DNA from: Colimorpha_A sp045593985
GTDB taxonomy: Bacteria > Bacillota > Clostridia > Oscillospirales > CAG-272
Reading direction: 5' to 3'
Assembly: GCA_045593985.1 (NCBI GenBank)
Contig: JAZNXR010000002.1
Coordinates: 10,352 to 74,351 of the forward strand
Length of the DNA: 64,000 nt
Below are positions 40,684 through 50,049 of the stretch, one piece after another (position 1 is the stretch's first letter; every line of letters begins with the position of its first letter). The notes under the pieces were generated by a model. It had not been told where the DNA came from. It ran no database searches and worked only from the letters and a program-made list of their open reading frames with translations. The translations under genes were made by a program, and so were the position numbers.

Positions 40684-41544
40684 ATGAAGGTAACAGATAT
40701 AATAAAAGGCTCGAAGCCGAGCCTTTCCTTTGAGGTCTTCCCACCAAAAACGACGGAGAATTTTAATTCCGTAATGTCGGCAGCATCCGAGATTGCCTCT
40801 CTTTCCCCGTCATACATAAGCGTAACCTACGGTGCAGGCGGAACGACAGCCTCATATACTGCGGAGATCGCAGAGAAAATCAATTGCCTCGGCGTGACTC
40901 CCGTTGCGCATTTGACCTGCGTTAACGCAACGAGGGAAAGCATCACCCAAAAGCTTACCGATCTGCGCTCCCGAGGAATTGAGAATATTCTTGCTCTCAG
41001 AGGTGACCTACCTGAGGGAATCACCCCCAACGCGCTGACGTATAAATACGCATCCGATCTCGTTTCTGAAATAAAGGCCTTCGGCTCCTTTTGCATCGGC
41101 GGCGCATGCTATCCCGAATGTCATCCCGAAAGCGAGAATAGCTCGGCGGATATTGAAGGTCTTAAAAGAAAGGTCGAAAACGGCTGTGAGTACCTGACGA
41201 CACAGATGTTTTTTGATAACAACATTCTCTATAATTTCATGTATCGCCTGCTTCGTGCGGGAGTTGACGTGCCTGTTGTGGCGGGAATTATGCCCGTTAC
41301 AAGCGCAAGTCAGATCAAGAGAATTTGCTCGATTTCAAAAAACGCCCTTCCGCAGAGATTCCTGCGGATCGTTGACCGTTACGGCGACAATCCATCTGCA
41401 ATGCGTCAGGCAGGTATTGCTTTTGCGACGGAGCAGATCATCGATCTTTACGCAAACGGCGTAAACGCCGTCCACGTCTACTCAATGAATAAGCCGGACA
41501 TTGCTTCTGCAATTCAGAAAAACGTAAGCGAGATCATAAAATGA
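40684..41544 (+). CDS. metF: Methylenetetrahydrofolate reductase
   Basis: 286 residues from the ATG at 40684 (GGGGTG 7 nt upstream); an ATG at 40669 is less likely. LSFEVFPPKT, VTYGAGG and HLTCVN at the usual places are typical of MetF, the flavin enzyme that makes 5-methyl-THF. It overlaps the next gene by 4 bp. With the two following genes it forms a methionine synthesis operon. Confidence 0.94.
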   Translation: MKVTDIIKGSKPSLSFEVFPPKTTENFNSVMSAASEIASLSPSYISVTYGAGGTTASYTAEIAEKINCLGVTPVAHLTCVNATRESITQKLTDLRSRGIENILALRGDLPEGITPNALTYKYASDLVSEIKAFGSFCIGGACYPECHPESENSSADIEGLKRKVENGCEYLTTQMFFDNNILYNFMYRLLRAGVDVPVVAGIMPVTSASQIKRICSISKNALPQRFLRIVDRYGDNPSAMRQAGIAFATEQIIDLYANGVNAVHVYSMNKPDIASAIQKNVSEIIK

Positions 41545-42107
41545 CAACCTATGGAAAGCTCGCAGCTCCGAAAATAAGCGAAACCGAGCTTCGCGCTCGG
41601 CTCGGCTGTCCTACCGAGAGCGTTATATTGATCCCGAAATGCAAAGAGGAGCTTGATAAGCAAGCTTCCGTGCGCTATGTCAGCAGAATTTGCGACATTC
41701 GGCATGGCGAAAACGGCATCGACCTCGGATTCGGGGAAATAAACTCCTTTATGCTTTCAAAAAATCTTGAGGGATGCAAGAGGGCGGCGGTATTTGCCGT
41801 CACGCTCGGAAGCGGTGTGGACAGACTGCTTATCAAGCTCGGCAAATTAAATCCGTCCGAGGCGTTCGTTGCCGATGCGATTGCATCTGCCTTGGCGGAG
41901 GCGGCTTGTGACGAGGCGGAAACGGTTATATTTGATGGGAAAAGCCATACAAACCGAGTAAGCCCGGGCTACGGCGATTTGCCGCTTGAGCTTCAAAGAC
42001 CGCTTCTTTCCTTTCTCGATGCCGAAAAAGCCGCAGGCATCACTCTGTCCCCGTCGCTTCTTATGACACCGACAAAATCAATTACAGCAATAGCCGGAAT
42101 AAAATAA
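41541..42107 (+). CDS. Stand-alone MetH reactivation domain protein
   Basis: 188 residues. The C-terminal half has the methionine synthase activation-domain signature SPGYGDLPLELQRPLL (about residues 141-156) and MTPTKSITAIAGIK at the end. In Escherichia coli this domain is fused to MetH, binds SAM and allows reductive reactivation of oxidised cobalamin. Here it is a separate gene sharing one base with metH (TAATG). It should act on the MetH encoded next. Confidence 0.88.
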   Translation: MTTYGKLAAPKISETELRARLGCPTESVILIPKCKEELDKQASVRYVSRICDIRHGENGIDLGFGEINSFMLSKNLEGCKRAAVFAVTLGSGVDRLLIKLGKLNPSEAFVADAIASALAEAACDEAETVIFDGKSHTNRVSPGYGDLPLELQRPLLSFLDAEKAAGITLSPSLLMTPTKSITAIAGIK

Positions 42108-44458
42108 TGAAAATTTTTAAAAACGACCTGAAAAGCAAAATACTCTTTTTCGACGGCGGCACAGGCACCGTCCTGCAATCGCTCTGCCTTGCGCCGGGTG
42201 AAGCTCCCGAAACCTGGAGTATAACGAACCGAAGCAAAATAGTTGCTCTCCATTCTGCCTATCTTAAGGCGGGGGCAAACATAATAAAGGCAAACACCTT
42301 CGGTATCAATCCGCTTAAATACGATAACTATGCCGAGCTGATCTCGGCATCGCTTTCCTGCGCCCGTGAGGCGCTTAACGATTATCCCGATGCTTATCTT
42401 GCCTACGACCTTGGGCCTCTCGGACGGCTGCTTGAGCCGCTCGGAGATTTGCCGTTTGAGGATGCGGTAAAGGCTTTCTCCTCCTGCCTGAAATTGGCAA
42501 AGGAGGGTGGGTGTGACCTTATTCTCATTGAAACGATGTCCGACAGCTACGAAACCAAGGCGGCGGTAATTGCCGCAAGGGAGACGACTGACCTGCCGAT
42601 AGTCGTAACGAACGCCTACGGTGAGGACGGAAAGGTAATGACGGGCGCAGATGCCGAAACGATGTGCGCCCTTCTTGAGGGGCTTCGTGTTGATGCGCTC
42701 GGCGCAAACTGCTCGTTCGGCCCTGATATGATGCTTCCGATAGCCGAAAGGTTTCTTTCATATTCCTCCACCCCGATAGCTATGAATCCCAATGCAGGAC
42801 TGCCTTCGGTTGTAGACGGTAAGACTGTATATTCTACTTCACCTGCCGAGTTCGCAAAGTATATTCGCCAAATGGCGGAAATGGGCGTAACACTTCTCGG
42901 TGGCTGCTGCGGAACGACTCCCGAGCATATTGCGGAGGCGGTGAAGGCGGTAAAGGACGTTTCCTTTGTCTATCCGAAAAAGAAAGGCACAACCGTCGTT
43001 TCCTCTTATGCAAGGACGGTAACGGTAGGAAATGATCCGATTCTTATCGGTGAAAGAATAAATCCCACGGGCAAGCCGAAATTAAAGGCGGCGCTTCGTG
43101 AGGGCGATATCGGTTACCTGCTTCTTGAAGCAAGCAGGGAAGAGGAGGCGGGCGCACATATTCTTGACGTAAACGTAGGGCTTCCCGATATTGACGAAGC
43201 GGAAATTATGGAAAGGGCAGTAAAGGAGCTTCAAAGCGTAACTGCGCTTCCCCTCCAGCTTGATTCCTCCGATCCGAATGTGCTTTGCCGTGCAATGCGA
43301 ATATATAACGGCAAGCCGCTTGTAAATTCGGTAAACGGCGAAAGGGCGAAAATGGATGCTGTTTTCCCCCTCGTCAAAAAGTACGGCGGCACTGTCGTTG
43401 CTCTCACAATGGACGAAAACGGCATACCGGGCAGTGCTGACGGCAGGGCGGAAATTGCGCTGAAAATTGCCGCCGAAGCAGAAAAATACGGCATCGATAA
43501 AAAGGATATAATCGTCGATCCTCTTGCTCTTTCGGTTTCTGCCGATAAGGATAGCGCAAGAGTTACTCTCGATGCGGTAAGAAAAATTACCGCACTCGGC
43601 TTCCGTACAGTCCTCGGCGTATCGAATATTTCCTTCGGACTTCCCGAGCGTGACAGGATAAATTCATCGTTCTTTGCCCTTGCTCTTGAAAATGGGCTTT
43701 CAAGTGCGATAATGAATCCCTTCTCTGCGGCTATGCTCAATACCTATTACTCCTTCAGGGTGCTGAACGGTCTTGATAACGGTTGTATCGACTACATTTC
43801 CTACGCAGATAAAACGAAGGTTGAATCAGAAGCCAAGCCCCAAGCCGACCTGACTCTTTCCTATTGCATACTGAAGGGAATGGCAAAGGAGGCGACCGAG
43901 CTTGCATCGAAGATCACCTCCGATCCCCTCGGCGTAATAAACCGTGAGATCATACCTGCCCTGAACGAGATCGGAGCGCAGTTTGAAGAAAAGAAGGCGT
44001 ATCTGCCCCAGCTTCTCATGAGTGCAGATGCGGCAAGCGGAGCAATATCGGAGCTGAAACGCCTGATGCCGAGCTCCTCCGAGAACAGCCGTCGAGCCGT
44101 GATCTTGGCTACCGTCAAGGGCGATATTCACGATATAGGCAAGAATATCGTCAAGGTGCTTCTCGAAAGCTACGGCTTCAAGGTGTATGACCTCGGACGT
44201 GACGTTTCTCCCGAAGCAGTCCTTGAAGCGGTAAAAAATACAGGCTGCAGGCTCGTAGGCCTGAGCGCACTTATGACAACGACCGTTCCGAGTATGGAAG
44301 AAACCGTTTCGCTTCTTCACTCATACGATTCGGAAATCAAGGTAATGGTCGGAGGCGCGGTGCTTAACGGGGAATATGCTAAGATGATCGGCGCTGATAA
44401 ATACTCGCCCGATGCAATGGGCGCAGTAAGATTTGCCGAAGAATTTTACGGAGAATAA
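42107..44458 (+). CDS. metH: Cobalamin-dependent methionine synthase, three-domain form
   Basis: 783 residues. Homocysteine domain (about 1-290; zinc cysteines in GANCSFG and GGCCGTTPE), pterin-binding domain (about 310-560; GERINPTG), then cobalamin cap and B12-binding domain with DIHDIGKNIV (about 673-682), whose histidine is the lower cobalt ligand. The fourth, SAM-binding activation domain is missing and supplied by the preceding gene. Transfers methyl from 5-methyl-THF to homocysteine. Confidence 0.95.
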   Translation: MKIFKNDLKSKILFFDGGTGTVLQSLCLAPGEAPETWSITNRSKIVALHSAYLKAGANIIKANTFGINPLKYDNYAELISASLSCAREALNDYPDAYLAYDLGPLGRLLEPLGDLPFEDAVKAFSSCLKLAKEGGCDLILIETMSDSYETKAAVIAARETTDLPIVVTNAYGEDGKVMTGADAETMCALLEGLRVDALGANCSFGPDMMLPIAERFLSYSSTPIAMNPNAGLPSVVDGKTVYSTSPAEFAKYIRQMAEMGVTLLGGCCGTTPEHIAEAVKAVKDVSFVYPKKKGTTVVSSYARTVTVGNDPILIGERINPTGKPKLKAALREGDIGYLLLEASREEEAGAHILDVNVGLPDIDEAEIMERAVKELQSVTALPLQLDSSDPNVLCRAMRIYNGKPLVNSVNGERAKMDAVFPLVKKYGGTVVALTMDENGIPGSADGRAEIALKIAAEAEKYGIDKKDIIVDPLALSVSADKDSARVTLDAVRKITALGFRTVLGVSNISFGLPERDRINSSFFALALENGLSSAIMNPFSAAMLNTYYSFRVLNGLDNGCIDYISYADKTKVESEAKPQADLTLSYCILKGMAKEATELASKITSDPLGVINREIIPALNEIGAQFEEKKAYLPQLLMSADAASGAISELKRLMPSSSENSRRAVILATVKGDIHDIGKNIVKVLLESYGFKVYDLGRDVSPEAVLEAVKNTGCRLVGLSALMTTTVPSMEETVSLLHSYDSEIKVMVGGAVLNGEYAKMIGADKYSPDAMGAVRFAEEFYGE

Positions 44459-44459
44459 T

Positions 44460-45368
44460 ATGAAAATACACGAAAGCATAGCAGATACGGTCGGCAAAAC
44501 GCCGCTTGTTAAGCTATCAAGATTTTTTAGTCAAGGAAATCTCATAGCGAAGCTCGAATCCTTCAATCCCGCAGGAAGCGCAAAGGATAGAGTTGCTGCC
44601 GAGATGATCGGGGATGCGGAGAAAAGAGGCATACTCAAAAGCGGCTCGGTCATAATAGAGCCGACAAGCGGAAACACGGGAATAGGCCTTGCCGCAGTCG
44701 GCGCATCGAAGGGCTATAAGGTGATTCTAACTATGCCCGATACTATGAGCGTCGAGCGCAGAAGGCTGCTTGCCGCTTACGGCGCAGAAATCGTTTTAAC
44801 CGACGGCAAGCTCGGCATGGCAGGCGCAATTGCGGAGGCGGAGCGCATAGCGGCAGAGCATGAAAATTCCTTCATAGCAGGTCAGTTCGACAATCCCTCA
44901 AACCCCGATGCGCATTATAAAACGACAGGCCCCGAAATTTGGGAGGATACTGACGGCAAAGTTGATATTTTCGTTGCCGGAATAGGCACGGGTGGCACTC
45001 TTTCGGGCACGGGAAAATATCTTAAAGAAAAAAATCCCGACATTAAAATAGTCGGAATCGAACCGTCCTCCTCTCCGCTTATAACCGAGGGCAAATCAGG
45101 CCCTCACGGGCTTCAGGGAATCGGCGCAAACTTCGTGCCGAAAAATTATGACGCTTCGATCTGTGACGAGGTTGTTACCGTAAGTGAGGACGATGCCTTT
45201 GCCACCGCAAGAGAGCTATCACGCAAGGAGGGGATCCTATCGGGAATCAGCTCAGGTGCTGCCCTCTTTGCCGCATCAAGGATTGCTGCCGAAAACCCCG
45301 ATAAAACGGTCGTGGTGCTTCTGCCCGACAGCGGCGAGCGCTATCTTTCAACAGGAATATTTGATTAA
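44460..45368 (+). CDS. cysK: Cysteine synthase A
   Basis: 302 residues from the ATG at 44460 (GGAGA 6 nt upstream). The PLP lysine is in NPAGSAKDRVA (about residue 42), PTSGNTGIGLA and GTGGTLSGTGKYL are present. It makes cysteine from O-acetylserine and sulfide. No serine acetyltransferase gene is nearby. It is the last gene of the metF operon. Confidence 0.94.
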   Translation: MKIHESIADTVGKTPLVKLSRFFSQGNLIAKLESFNPAGSAKDRVAAEMIGDAEKRGILKSGSVIIEPTSGNTGIGLAAVGASKGYKVILTMPDTMSVERRRLLAAYGAEIVLTDGKLGMAGAIAEAERIAAEHENSFIAGQFDNPSNPDAHYKTTGPEIWEDTDGKVDIFVAGIGTGGTLSGTGKYLKEKNPDIKIVGIEPSSSPLITEGKSGPHGLQGIGANFVPKNYDASICDEVVTVSEDDAFATARELSRKEGILSGISSGAALFAASRIAAENPDKTVVVLLPDSGERYLSTGIFD

Positions 45369-45372
45369 ACAA

Positions 45373-45406
45373 AAAACCGCCCCGAAATTATCGGGGCGGT
45401 TTTATT
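45373..45406. terminator. Bidirectional terminator after cysK
   Basis: AACCGCCCCGA and TCGGGGCGGTT with an AATTA loop region, A and T tracts on either side; the convergent Gfo/Idh gene ends at 45427. Confidence 0.87.
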
Positions 45407-45426
45407 TTTGCTTTTATACTCGTTAA

Positions 45427-46608
45427 TTATTTCTTGCCTTTGCTGCCGCCGTAAGTGCCTGCGGTGTCGGCAAAGACAGCCTTTACGCCGTCCTTTTTGC
45501 GTGAGGTCTTTACTCGCTTCATAAGCTCCTCGTAGTAAAGATCCTCGTCGATAGGAAGCTCAACGGCCTTGCCGAGGAAGGCGGAAAGATGCATCGCATT
45601 TGAAAGCATAAGTCCGTTTATACCCTCGCTGCCGTGTGCAACAAGCTTGCCTCCGCGAAGGATCGCATCAGCCCAAGCGTTAAGAACACCTACGTGCTGG
45701 GGATTGAGTCCGTCTGTTTCGACCTCCTTGACGTTGCCGACAAGGTGTCCGAACACCTCGGTATTCGTTGCAGAGAATTCAGGCTCGCTCATTTCGTATT
45801 CGTCCATAATGAGCTTGCCGTCCTCAACGACAAATTTTGCCTTATCCATCTGGATCTCAAGGCGATTCGTTCCTTTTCCGTCACCAGTTGTCGTAACGAA
45901 AACACCGGTTGCGCCGTTTTCATATTCAACGTAGGTCGTAACATCGTCCTCGACCTCTATATCGTGCCACTTGCCGAAATGGAGATGTGCCTGCACCTTG
46001 ACGGGCATGCCGCAGATCCACTGCCAAAGGTCAAGCTGATGAGGACACTGATTAAGGAGAACGCCTCCGCCCTCGCCCGACCAGGTCGCACGCCATCCGC
46101 CCGAATTGTAGTATGCCTGAGGGCGATACCAGTTCGTTATTATCCAGTTTGTACGGCGAATCCTTCCGTACTCACCGCTTTGAACAAGCTCACGAAGTTT
46201 GCGGTACAGGCAGTTCGTTCTCTGATTGAACATCATACCGAAAATGACCTCGGGATGCTTTTCTGCAACCTCATTCATTTCTCTTGCCTGCTTTGTGTAA
46301 ACTCCTGCGGGCTTTTCGACCATAACGTGAACGCCGTTTTCAAGACAGGTGATGGCGAATTTCGCATGATCGTAGTGAGGAACGGCAACGATAACCGCAT
46401 CGACCGTTCCGCTTTTTATCATTTCGTCACCGTCGGAAAAATACTTAACGTCCTCGCCGTAGGCTTCCTTTGCCCAAGTCAGGCGGTCGGGATCGTTATC
46501 CGCAATTGCCGAAAGAATGAAGTCGGGGCAGCTGCCCTTAAGAATGTTTGACGCATGGCCTGTTCCCATGTTGCCGATGCCGATTATACCAAGTCTGATC
46601 TTTTCCAT
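45427..46608 (-). CDS. Gfo/Idh/MocA family oxidoreductase
   Basis: 393 residues. Rossmann motif GIIGIGNMGTGH, the EKP motif MVEKPAG (about residues 98-104), and NQCPHQLDLWQW with the catalytic histidine. Cytosolic, NAD(P)-dependent oxidation or reduction of a sugar or polyol. The two upstream genes on the same strand are TIM-barrel isomerases; gaps are 12 bp and -1 bp, so it is one operon. The divergent AraC gene is the likely regulator. Confidence 0.88.
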   Translation of the reverse strand: MEKIRLGIIGIGNMGTGHASNILKGSCPDFILSAIADNDPDRLTWAKEAYGEDVKYFSDGDEMIKSGTVDAVIVAVPHYDHAKFAITCLENGVHVMVEKPAGVYTKQAREMNEVAEKHPEVIFGMMFNQRTNCLYRKLRELVQSGEYGRIRRTNWIITNWYRPQAYYNSGGWRATWSGEGGGVLLNQCPHQLDLWQWICGMPVKVQAHLHFGKWHDIEVEDDVTTYVEYENGATGVFVTTTGDGKGTNRLEIQMDKAKFVVEDGKLIMDEYEMSEPEFSATNTEVFGHLVGNVKEVETDGLNPQHVGVLNAWADAILRGGKLVAHGSEGINGLMLSNAMHLSAFLGKAVELPIDEDLYYEELMKRVKTSRKKDGVKAVFADTAGTYGGSKGKK

Positions 46609-46620
46609 GATCTCACCTCG

Positions 46621-47373
46621 TTAATTAAATCCGCAAGCCTTAAGATACTCGTAGCTGCGTTTCAGACACTCAAAGGGATCCTCGCCGTAGCAGTTATCCT
46701 GCTCAACGACCATATATTCCGTTCCCGCCGCTTCAGCCATGCTGAATACACGGTCAAAGTTGATGTTTCCTTCGCCTATAACCGCCATTTTTTGCTCGTA
46801 AGCACAGTCTTTAAGATGAATAACGGGAACTCTGCCGGAAAGAATCCCGATCCATTCCGCAGGATCTGCACCGGCTACCTGCGCCCAGTAGGTGTCGAGG
46901 GTGAAGCCCATAAGCTCCTTCGGCATTTCCTCTGCAAGCATTTCCATGACCGTCTTGCCCCCGAGCTTCTTAAACTCTGCTGCGTGATTGTGATACATGA
47001 AATATTTGCCGTTTTCGTGGAAAACCTTTGCGGGCTCAAGATAAGTCCGAACGAACTCGGGAACGCGCGCTTCGCCGCCCTCGTTGCTGAAGCCGAACCA
47101 ACCAAGACCAATGCGGTTACAAGAAAGAATATCGTGATCGCGCGCGACCTCTGCCGCCTTGGTCTGGATTCTTTCGGCTGCGATGTGAGTAAGCACGCAT
47201 TTAAGACCGAGAGAGTCAAGCTCTGCCTTCATTTCAGAAGGATCGTACTCGCAAACTCCCGAAAGCTGTACCGTTGTATAGCCGATGTCCGCAACCTTTT
47301 TCAGCGACTCGAAAAGCCCCTCCTTTGTTTTGCAGAAATCACGAACGGTATAAAACTGTGCGCCTATTTTCAT
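46621..47373 (-). CDS. Sugar phosphate isomerase/epimerase-like TIM-barrel protein (1)
   Basis: 250 residues, xylose isomerase-like (AP endonuclease 2) fold. Likely metal ligands include His in YHNHAAEF, Asp in LDTYWAQVAG, His in VIHLKD and Glu in VVEQDNC. Family reactions include 3-keto-sugar epimerisation, inosose processing and C-glycoside cleavage. It shares one base with the upstream isomerase gene (TAATG). Confidence 0.85.
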   Translation of the reverse strand: MKIGAQFYTVRDFCKTKEGLFESLKKVADIGYTTVQLSGVCEYDPSEMKAELDSLGLKCVLTHIAAERIQTKAAEVARDHDILSCNRIGLGWFGFSNEGGEARVPEFVRTYLEPAKVFHENGKYFMYHNHAAEFKKLGGKTVMEMLAEEMPKELMGFTLDTYWAQVAGADPAEWIGILSGRVPVIHLKDCAYEQKMAVIGEGNINFDRVFSMAEAAGTEYMVVEQDNCYGEDPFECLKRSYEYLKACGFN

Positions 47374-48218
47374 TACCTTATCCTCCCGATAATTTTATCA
47401 AATGCCGTTACTGCGGCATCAAATGCAGTATCTGCGTCCGAGAAAGAGAAAAGTCCGATGTTGCTTCTTTCGCCATCTCTTTCAAGACCGGCAAGCCCGT
47501 CAAATTCAACGAGATGCGGCTCAAGCGTAAAGTCGGTTTTTCCGCTTCTTATAAGGTCGGAAACGACCTCGGCGATCCTTCCGTCTCCGTAGCCTGCAGG
47601 AACGATTGCGCCGTCGGCTCTCGAATCCTTTACGTGCATATATTCAATATAATTTTTCAGCTTGTTATACGCCTCGATGGGGTTAACGCCGCATTGAACG
47701 AAGTTTGCAGGATCAAATATCGCCTTGATCTTCGGAATGCTCTTGAAAATAGTCACGGCCCTGTCCGGGGCATCTCCGTAAAGCCCCTTCTCGTTTTCAC
47801 AGCAAAGGGTAATTCCGCTTCCCCTCGAAGCAGAAACGAGAGCATTCAATCTTTCAAGTACCTTGTCGGTGCAGGCATCGGGATCTCCGACGGTATAAAA
47901 CGAGAAAATTCTCATATTTTTTGCGCCGAGGATCTTTGCAAGCTCAAGAATGTGCCTGAACTTTTCAAGATGCGTATCAAAATCGTCGTCAATACTGATC
48001 TTGCCTATCGGAGAGCCGATCGAGAAAACCGAAAGCCCGTGCTTGTCAAGCTTGCTCTTTACCTCGTGTGCCTTTTCGACTGTAATATCGGCAATATTCG
48101 TCCCGTCAACTCCTCGGATCTCCAAGCCGTCAAGACCGTTGCGCAGAAGGGCGTCGATCTGACCGTCAATGCTCGCACTCGCCTCGTCAGCGAAGGCGTA
48201 TAGCTTTAAATTATCCAT
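47373..48218 (-). CDS. Sugar phosphate isomerase/epimerase-like TIM-barrel protein (2)
   Basis: 281 residues, first gene of the operon. Metal ligand candidates: Glu in CCENEKG, Asp in FDPANFVQ, His in YMHVKDS, Glu in LEPHLVEF. Only distantly similar to the other two isomerases in the cluster. A ribosome binding site GTGAG lies upstream of the ATG. Driven by the promoter at 48237. Confidence 0.85.
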   Translation of the reverse strand: MDNLKLYAFADEASASIDGQIDALLRNGLDGLEIRGVDGTNIADITVEKAHEVKSKLDKHGLSVFSIGSPIGKISIDDDFDTHLEKFRHILELAKILGAKNMRIFSFYTVGDPDACTDKVLERLNALVSASRGSGITLCCENEKGLYGDAPDRAVTIFKSIPKIKAIFDPANFVQCGVNPIEAYNKLKNYIEYMHVKDSRADGAIVPAGYGDGRIAEVVSDLIRSGKTDFTLEPHLVEFDGLAGLERDGERSNIGLFSFSDADTAFDAAVTAFDKIIGRIR

Positions 48219-48236
48219 ATTCTCACCTCACTGTAT

Positions 48237-48265
48237 ATTGTATAATAAGCCAAAAATAAATACAA
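48237..48265 (-). promoter_or_regulatory. Promoter of the isomerase-Gfo/Idh operon
   Basis: Minus strand: TTGTAT (48265-48260), 17-bp spacer, TACAAT (48242-48237). It is divergent from the AraC promoter 24 bp away. Confidence 0.7.
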
Positions 48266-48288
48266 TTACCCTAAAAATCAAAAAAACA

Positions 48289-48317
48289 TTGCATTTAGGA
48301 CTTTATTGCTTTATAAT
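48289..48317 (+). promoter_or_regulatory. Promoter of the AraC-family regulator
   Basis: TTGCAT (48289-48294), 17-bp spacer, TATAAT (48312-48317). The shared divergent region is the natural place for an operator. Confidence 0.72.
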
Positions 48318-48334
48318 AAATGTGAGGTGATGTT

Positions 48335-49126
48335 ATGTCAAGAATTATTATTGCGGATAGGAATTATACCGAAAAACCCGATACGAATCTTTTCAAAATG
48401 CACGCTCATGACGGCTACGAGATTTACTGCTTTTTAAGCGGCAAGGCGAAGTATTTTGTCGAGGGAACGCTCTATTCGCTTCGCGCGGGCGATATATTTA
48501 TAATGAAAAAGGCGGAGTCGCATACGCTTCTTTTGCTGAAAAGTCAGCCATACGAAAGAATAGCGATTCATTTCAGCGCCGATGCGATCGTCGGGAATAT
48601 GAGAGAAAGGCTTTTGAGCTGTATGAACAGTCGCCCGCTCGGTCAGAATAACCGCTTCCCGGCGTCGGTATTCAAGGATAAAAACTGGTCTTATTATCTG
48701 AATAAGATTTGCGAAGAACAAGACGAGGAAAAGAAAAAGCTGTATCTTACCGTCCTCGTTTCCGAGCTGTGCGATTCTTTGGGTGAAAATCACTCCGATA
48801 ACGAGGCAAAGGACAATATTTCCGATATAATCAGTTATATAAATTCGCATCTGAGCGACGATTTGAACCTTGACAGCATCTGCGCGGTTTTTCATACAAG
48901 CCGTTCGCATACAAATCGGAAATTCAGAAAAATGACAGGCTCGTCAATGTGGGAATACATAAAGCGCAAGCGACTTCTTATGGCAAAGGAGCTTCTGTCG
49001 CAGGGCGAAAGCCCCTACCGTGTTTATGAAAAATGCGGCTTTAACGAGTATAGCTCCTTTTATCGGGCGTATAAAGCCGAATTCGGCATCAGCCCGAAAA
49101 AGGACCATATCAAGCAAGAAAAATGA
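48335..49126 (+). CDS. AraC-family transcriptional regulator
   Basis: 263 residues. N-terminal cupin-like sensor (MHAHDGYEIYCFLSG, about residues 22-36; metal or sugar pocket) and two C-terminal helix-turn-helix motifs (about 165-258, ending in YSSFYRAYKAEFGISPKK). Divergent from the isomerase operon, so it most likely activates those genes in response to a sugar-like ligand. GTGAGGTG precedes the ATG. Confidence 0.9.
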   Translation: MSRIIIADRNYTEKPDTNLFKMHAHDGYEIYCFLSGKAKYFVEGTLYSLRAGDIFIMKKAESHTLLLLKSQPYERIAIHFSADAIVGNMRERLLSCMNSRPLGQNNRFPASVFKDKNWSYYLNKICEEQDEEKKKLYLTVLVSELCDSLGENHSDNEAKDNISDIISYINSHLSDDLNLDSICAVFHTSRSHTNRKFRKMTGSSMWEYIKRKRLLMAKELLSQGESPYRVYEKCGFNEYSSFYRAYKAEFGISPKKDHIKQEK

Positions 49127-49133
49127 AAATGTA

Positions 49134-49165
49134 AAATCCCCGATGACCGTTGTCATCGGGGATTT
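49134..49165. terminator. Bidirectional terminator after the AraC gene
   Basis: AAATCCCCGATGAC and GTCATCGGGGATTT, CGTT loop; convergent genes end on either side. Confidence 0.88.
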
Positions 49166-49167
49166 CT

Positions 49168-50034
49168 TTATTTAAAATATTTCTTTACAAACGCAATATC
49201 GCGCTCGGAATCGGAGGCGCCGTAGCCGTCGTAGACGGTTTCGATGGAAATTGCGCCGTCGTAGCCTATCGATTTTAAGGTATGGAGGTAATCTGCAACC
49301 TCGCAAACGCCCTTACCAAGCTCGACCTCGATCAGCTCATTGCCGTCATTCGTTACCCAATGCGGATTTTCGGATACGTCGTCGCCTTCAAGAATAATGT
49401 AGTCCTTGACGTGAGCGTGAAGAACTCGGGGAGCGTAGACCTTGTAGAAATCAGTCGGGTGAGTTTCTGCAAAAAGCGTATTTCCGACGTCGCCGCAAAC
49501 GCCTATTTTAAGGCCTCTGCGCTCCATCTCGTCATAAAGACGGCCGAAATTCTCAATGCCGTTCACGAACGGGCCCTGCGGCTCGTAAAGAACGGTAAGA
49601 CCGAGGGAATTTGCATATCTTCCAACCTCCTCATCGCACTCGCAAAGGCGGTCGAAAAGGGTATCGAAGGTGTCGGGGTTTTCCTTGTTATTGTCATAGC
49701 CTATCGTCATCGTGTGATGGAAGTAGGGCGCACCGAGAATTGCCGCATACTCCGCCGACTGCTTGAAGGTGTCGACGCCGTCCTTTTCGCCGTACATTCC
49801 GCCTGCTTCGGCAAGAATGTTTCCGCCGACCGAGTAGCAAGCGCAACGCAGGCCATAGCGGTCGAGAGCGTTTTTAAGCTCGTATGCGTATTCCTTGTTC
49901 GGGATTCTCTTGACCGTCGGAACATCGAGAAATTCGACTGCGGTAAATCCGCGTTCAACTGCATAGGAGAGCGTCTTTTCGATGCCCTCGCTTGTCAGCA
50001 TGCCGTTAAAATAAGAGTAAAATGTGACGTCCAT
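49168..50034 (-). CDS. Sugar phosphate isomerase/epimerase-like TIM-barrel protein (3)
   Basis: 288 residues with the AP endonuclease 2 fold. Metal ligand candidates: Glu in VLYEPQGPF, Asp in CGDVGNTLF, His in HAHVKDY, Glu in ISIETVYDGYG. The LYEPQG and HVKDY pattern differs from the two isomerases across the AraC gene. AAAGGAG precedes the ATG. It is separate from the main operon but may be part of the same regulon. thiI lies upstream on the same strand. Confidence 0.85.
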   Translation of the reverse strand: MDVTFYSYFNGMLTSEGIEKTLSYAVERGFTAVEFLDVPTVKRIPNKEYAYELKNALDRYGLRCACYSVGGNILAEAGGMYGEKDGVDTFKQSAEYAAILGAPYFHHTMTIGYDNNKENPDTFDTLFDRLCECDEEVGRYANSLGLTVLYEPQGPFVNGIENFGRLYDEMERRGLKIGVCGDVGNTLFAETHPTDFYKVYAPRVLHAHVKDYIILEGDDVSENPHWVTNDGNELIEVELGKGVCEVADYLHTLKSIGYDGAISIETVYDGYGASDSERDIAFVKKYFK

Positions 50035-50049
50035 AATTCTGTCTCCTTT

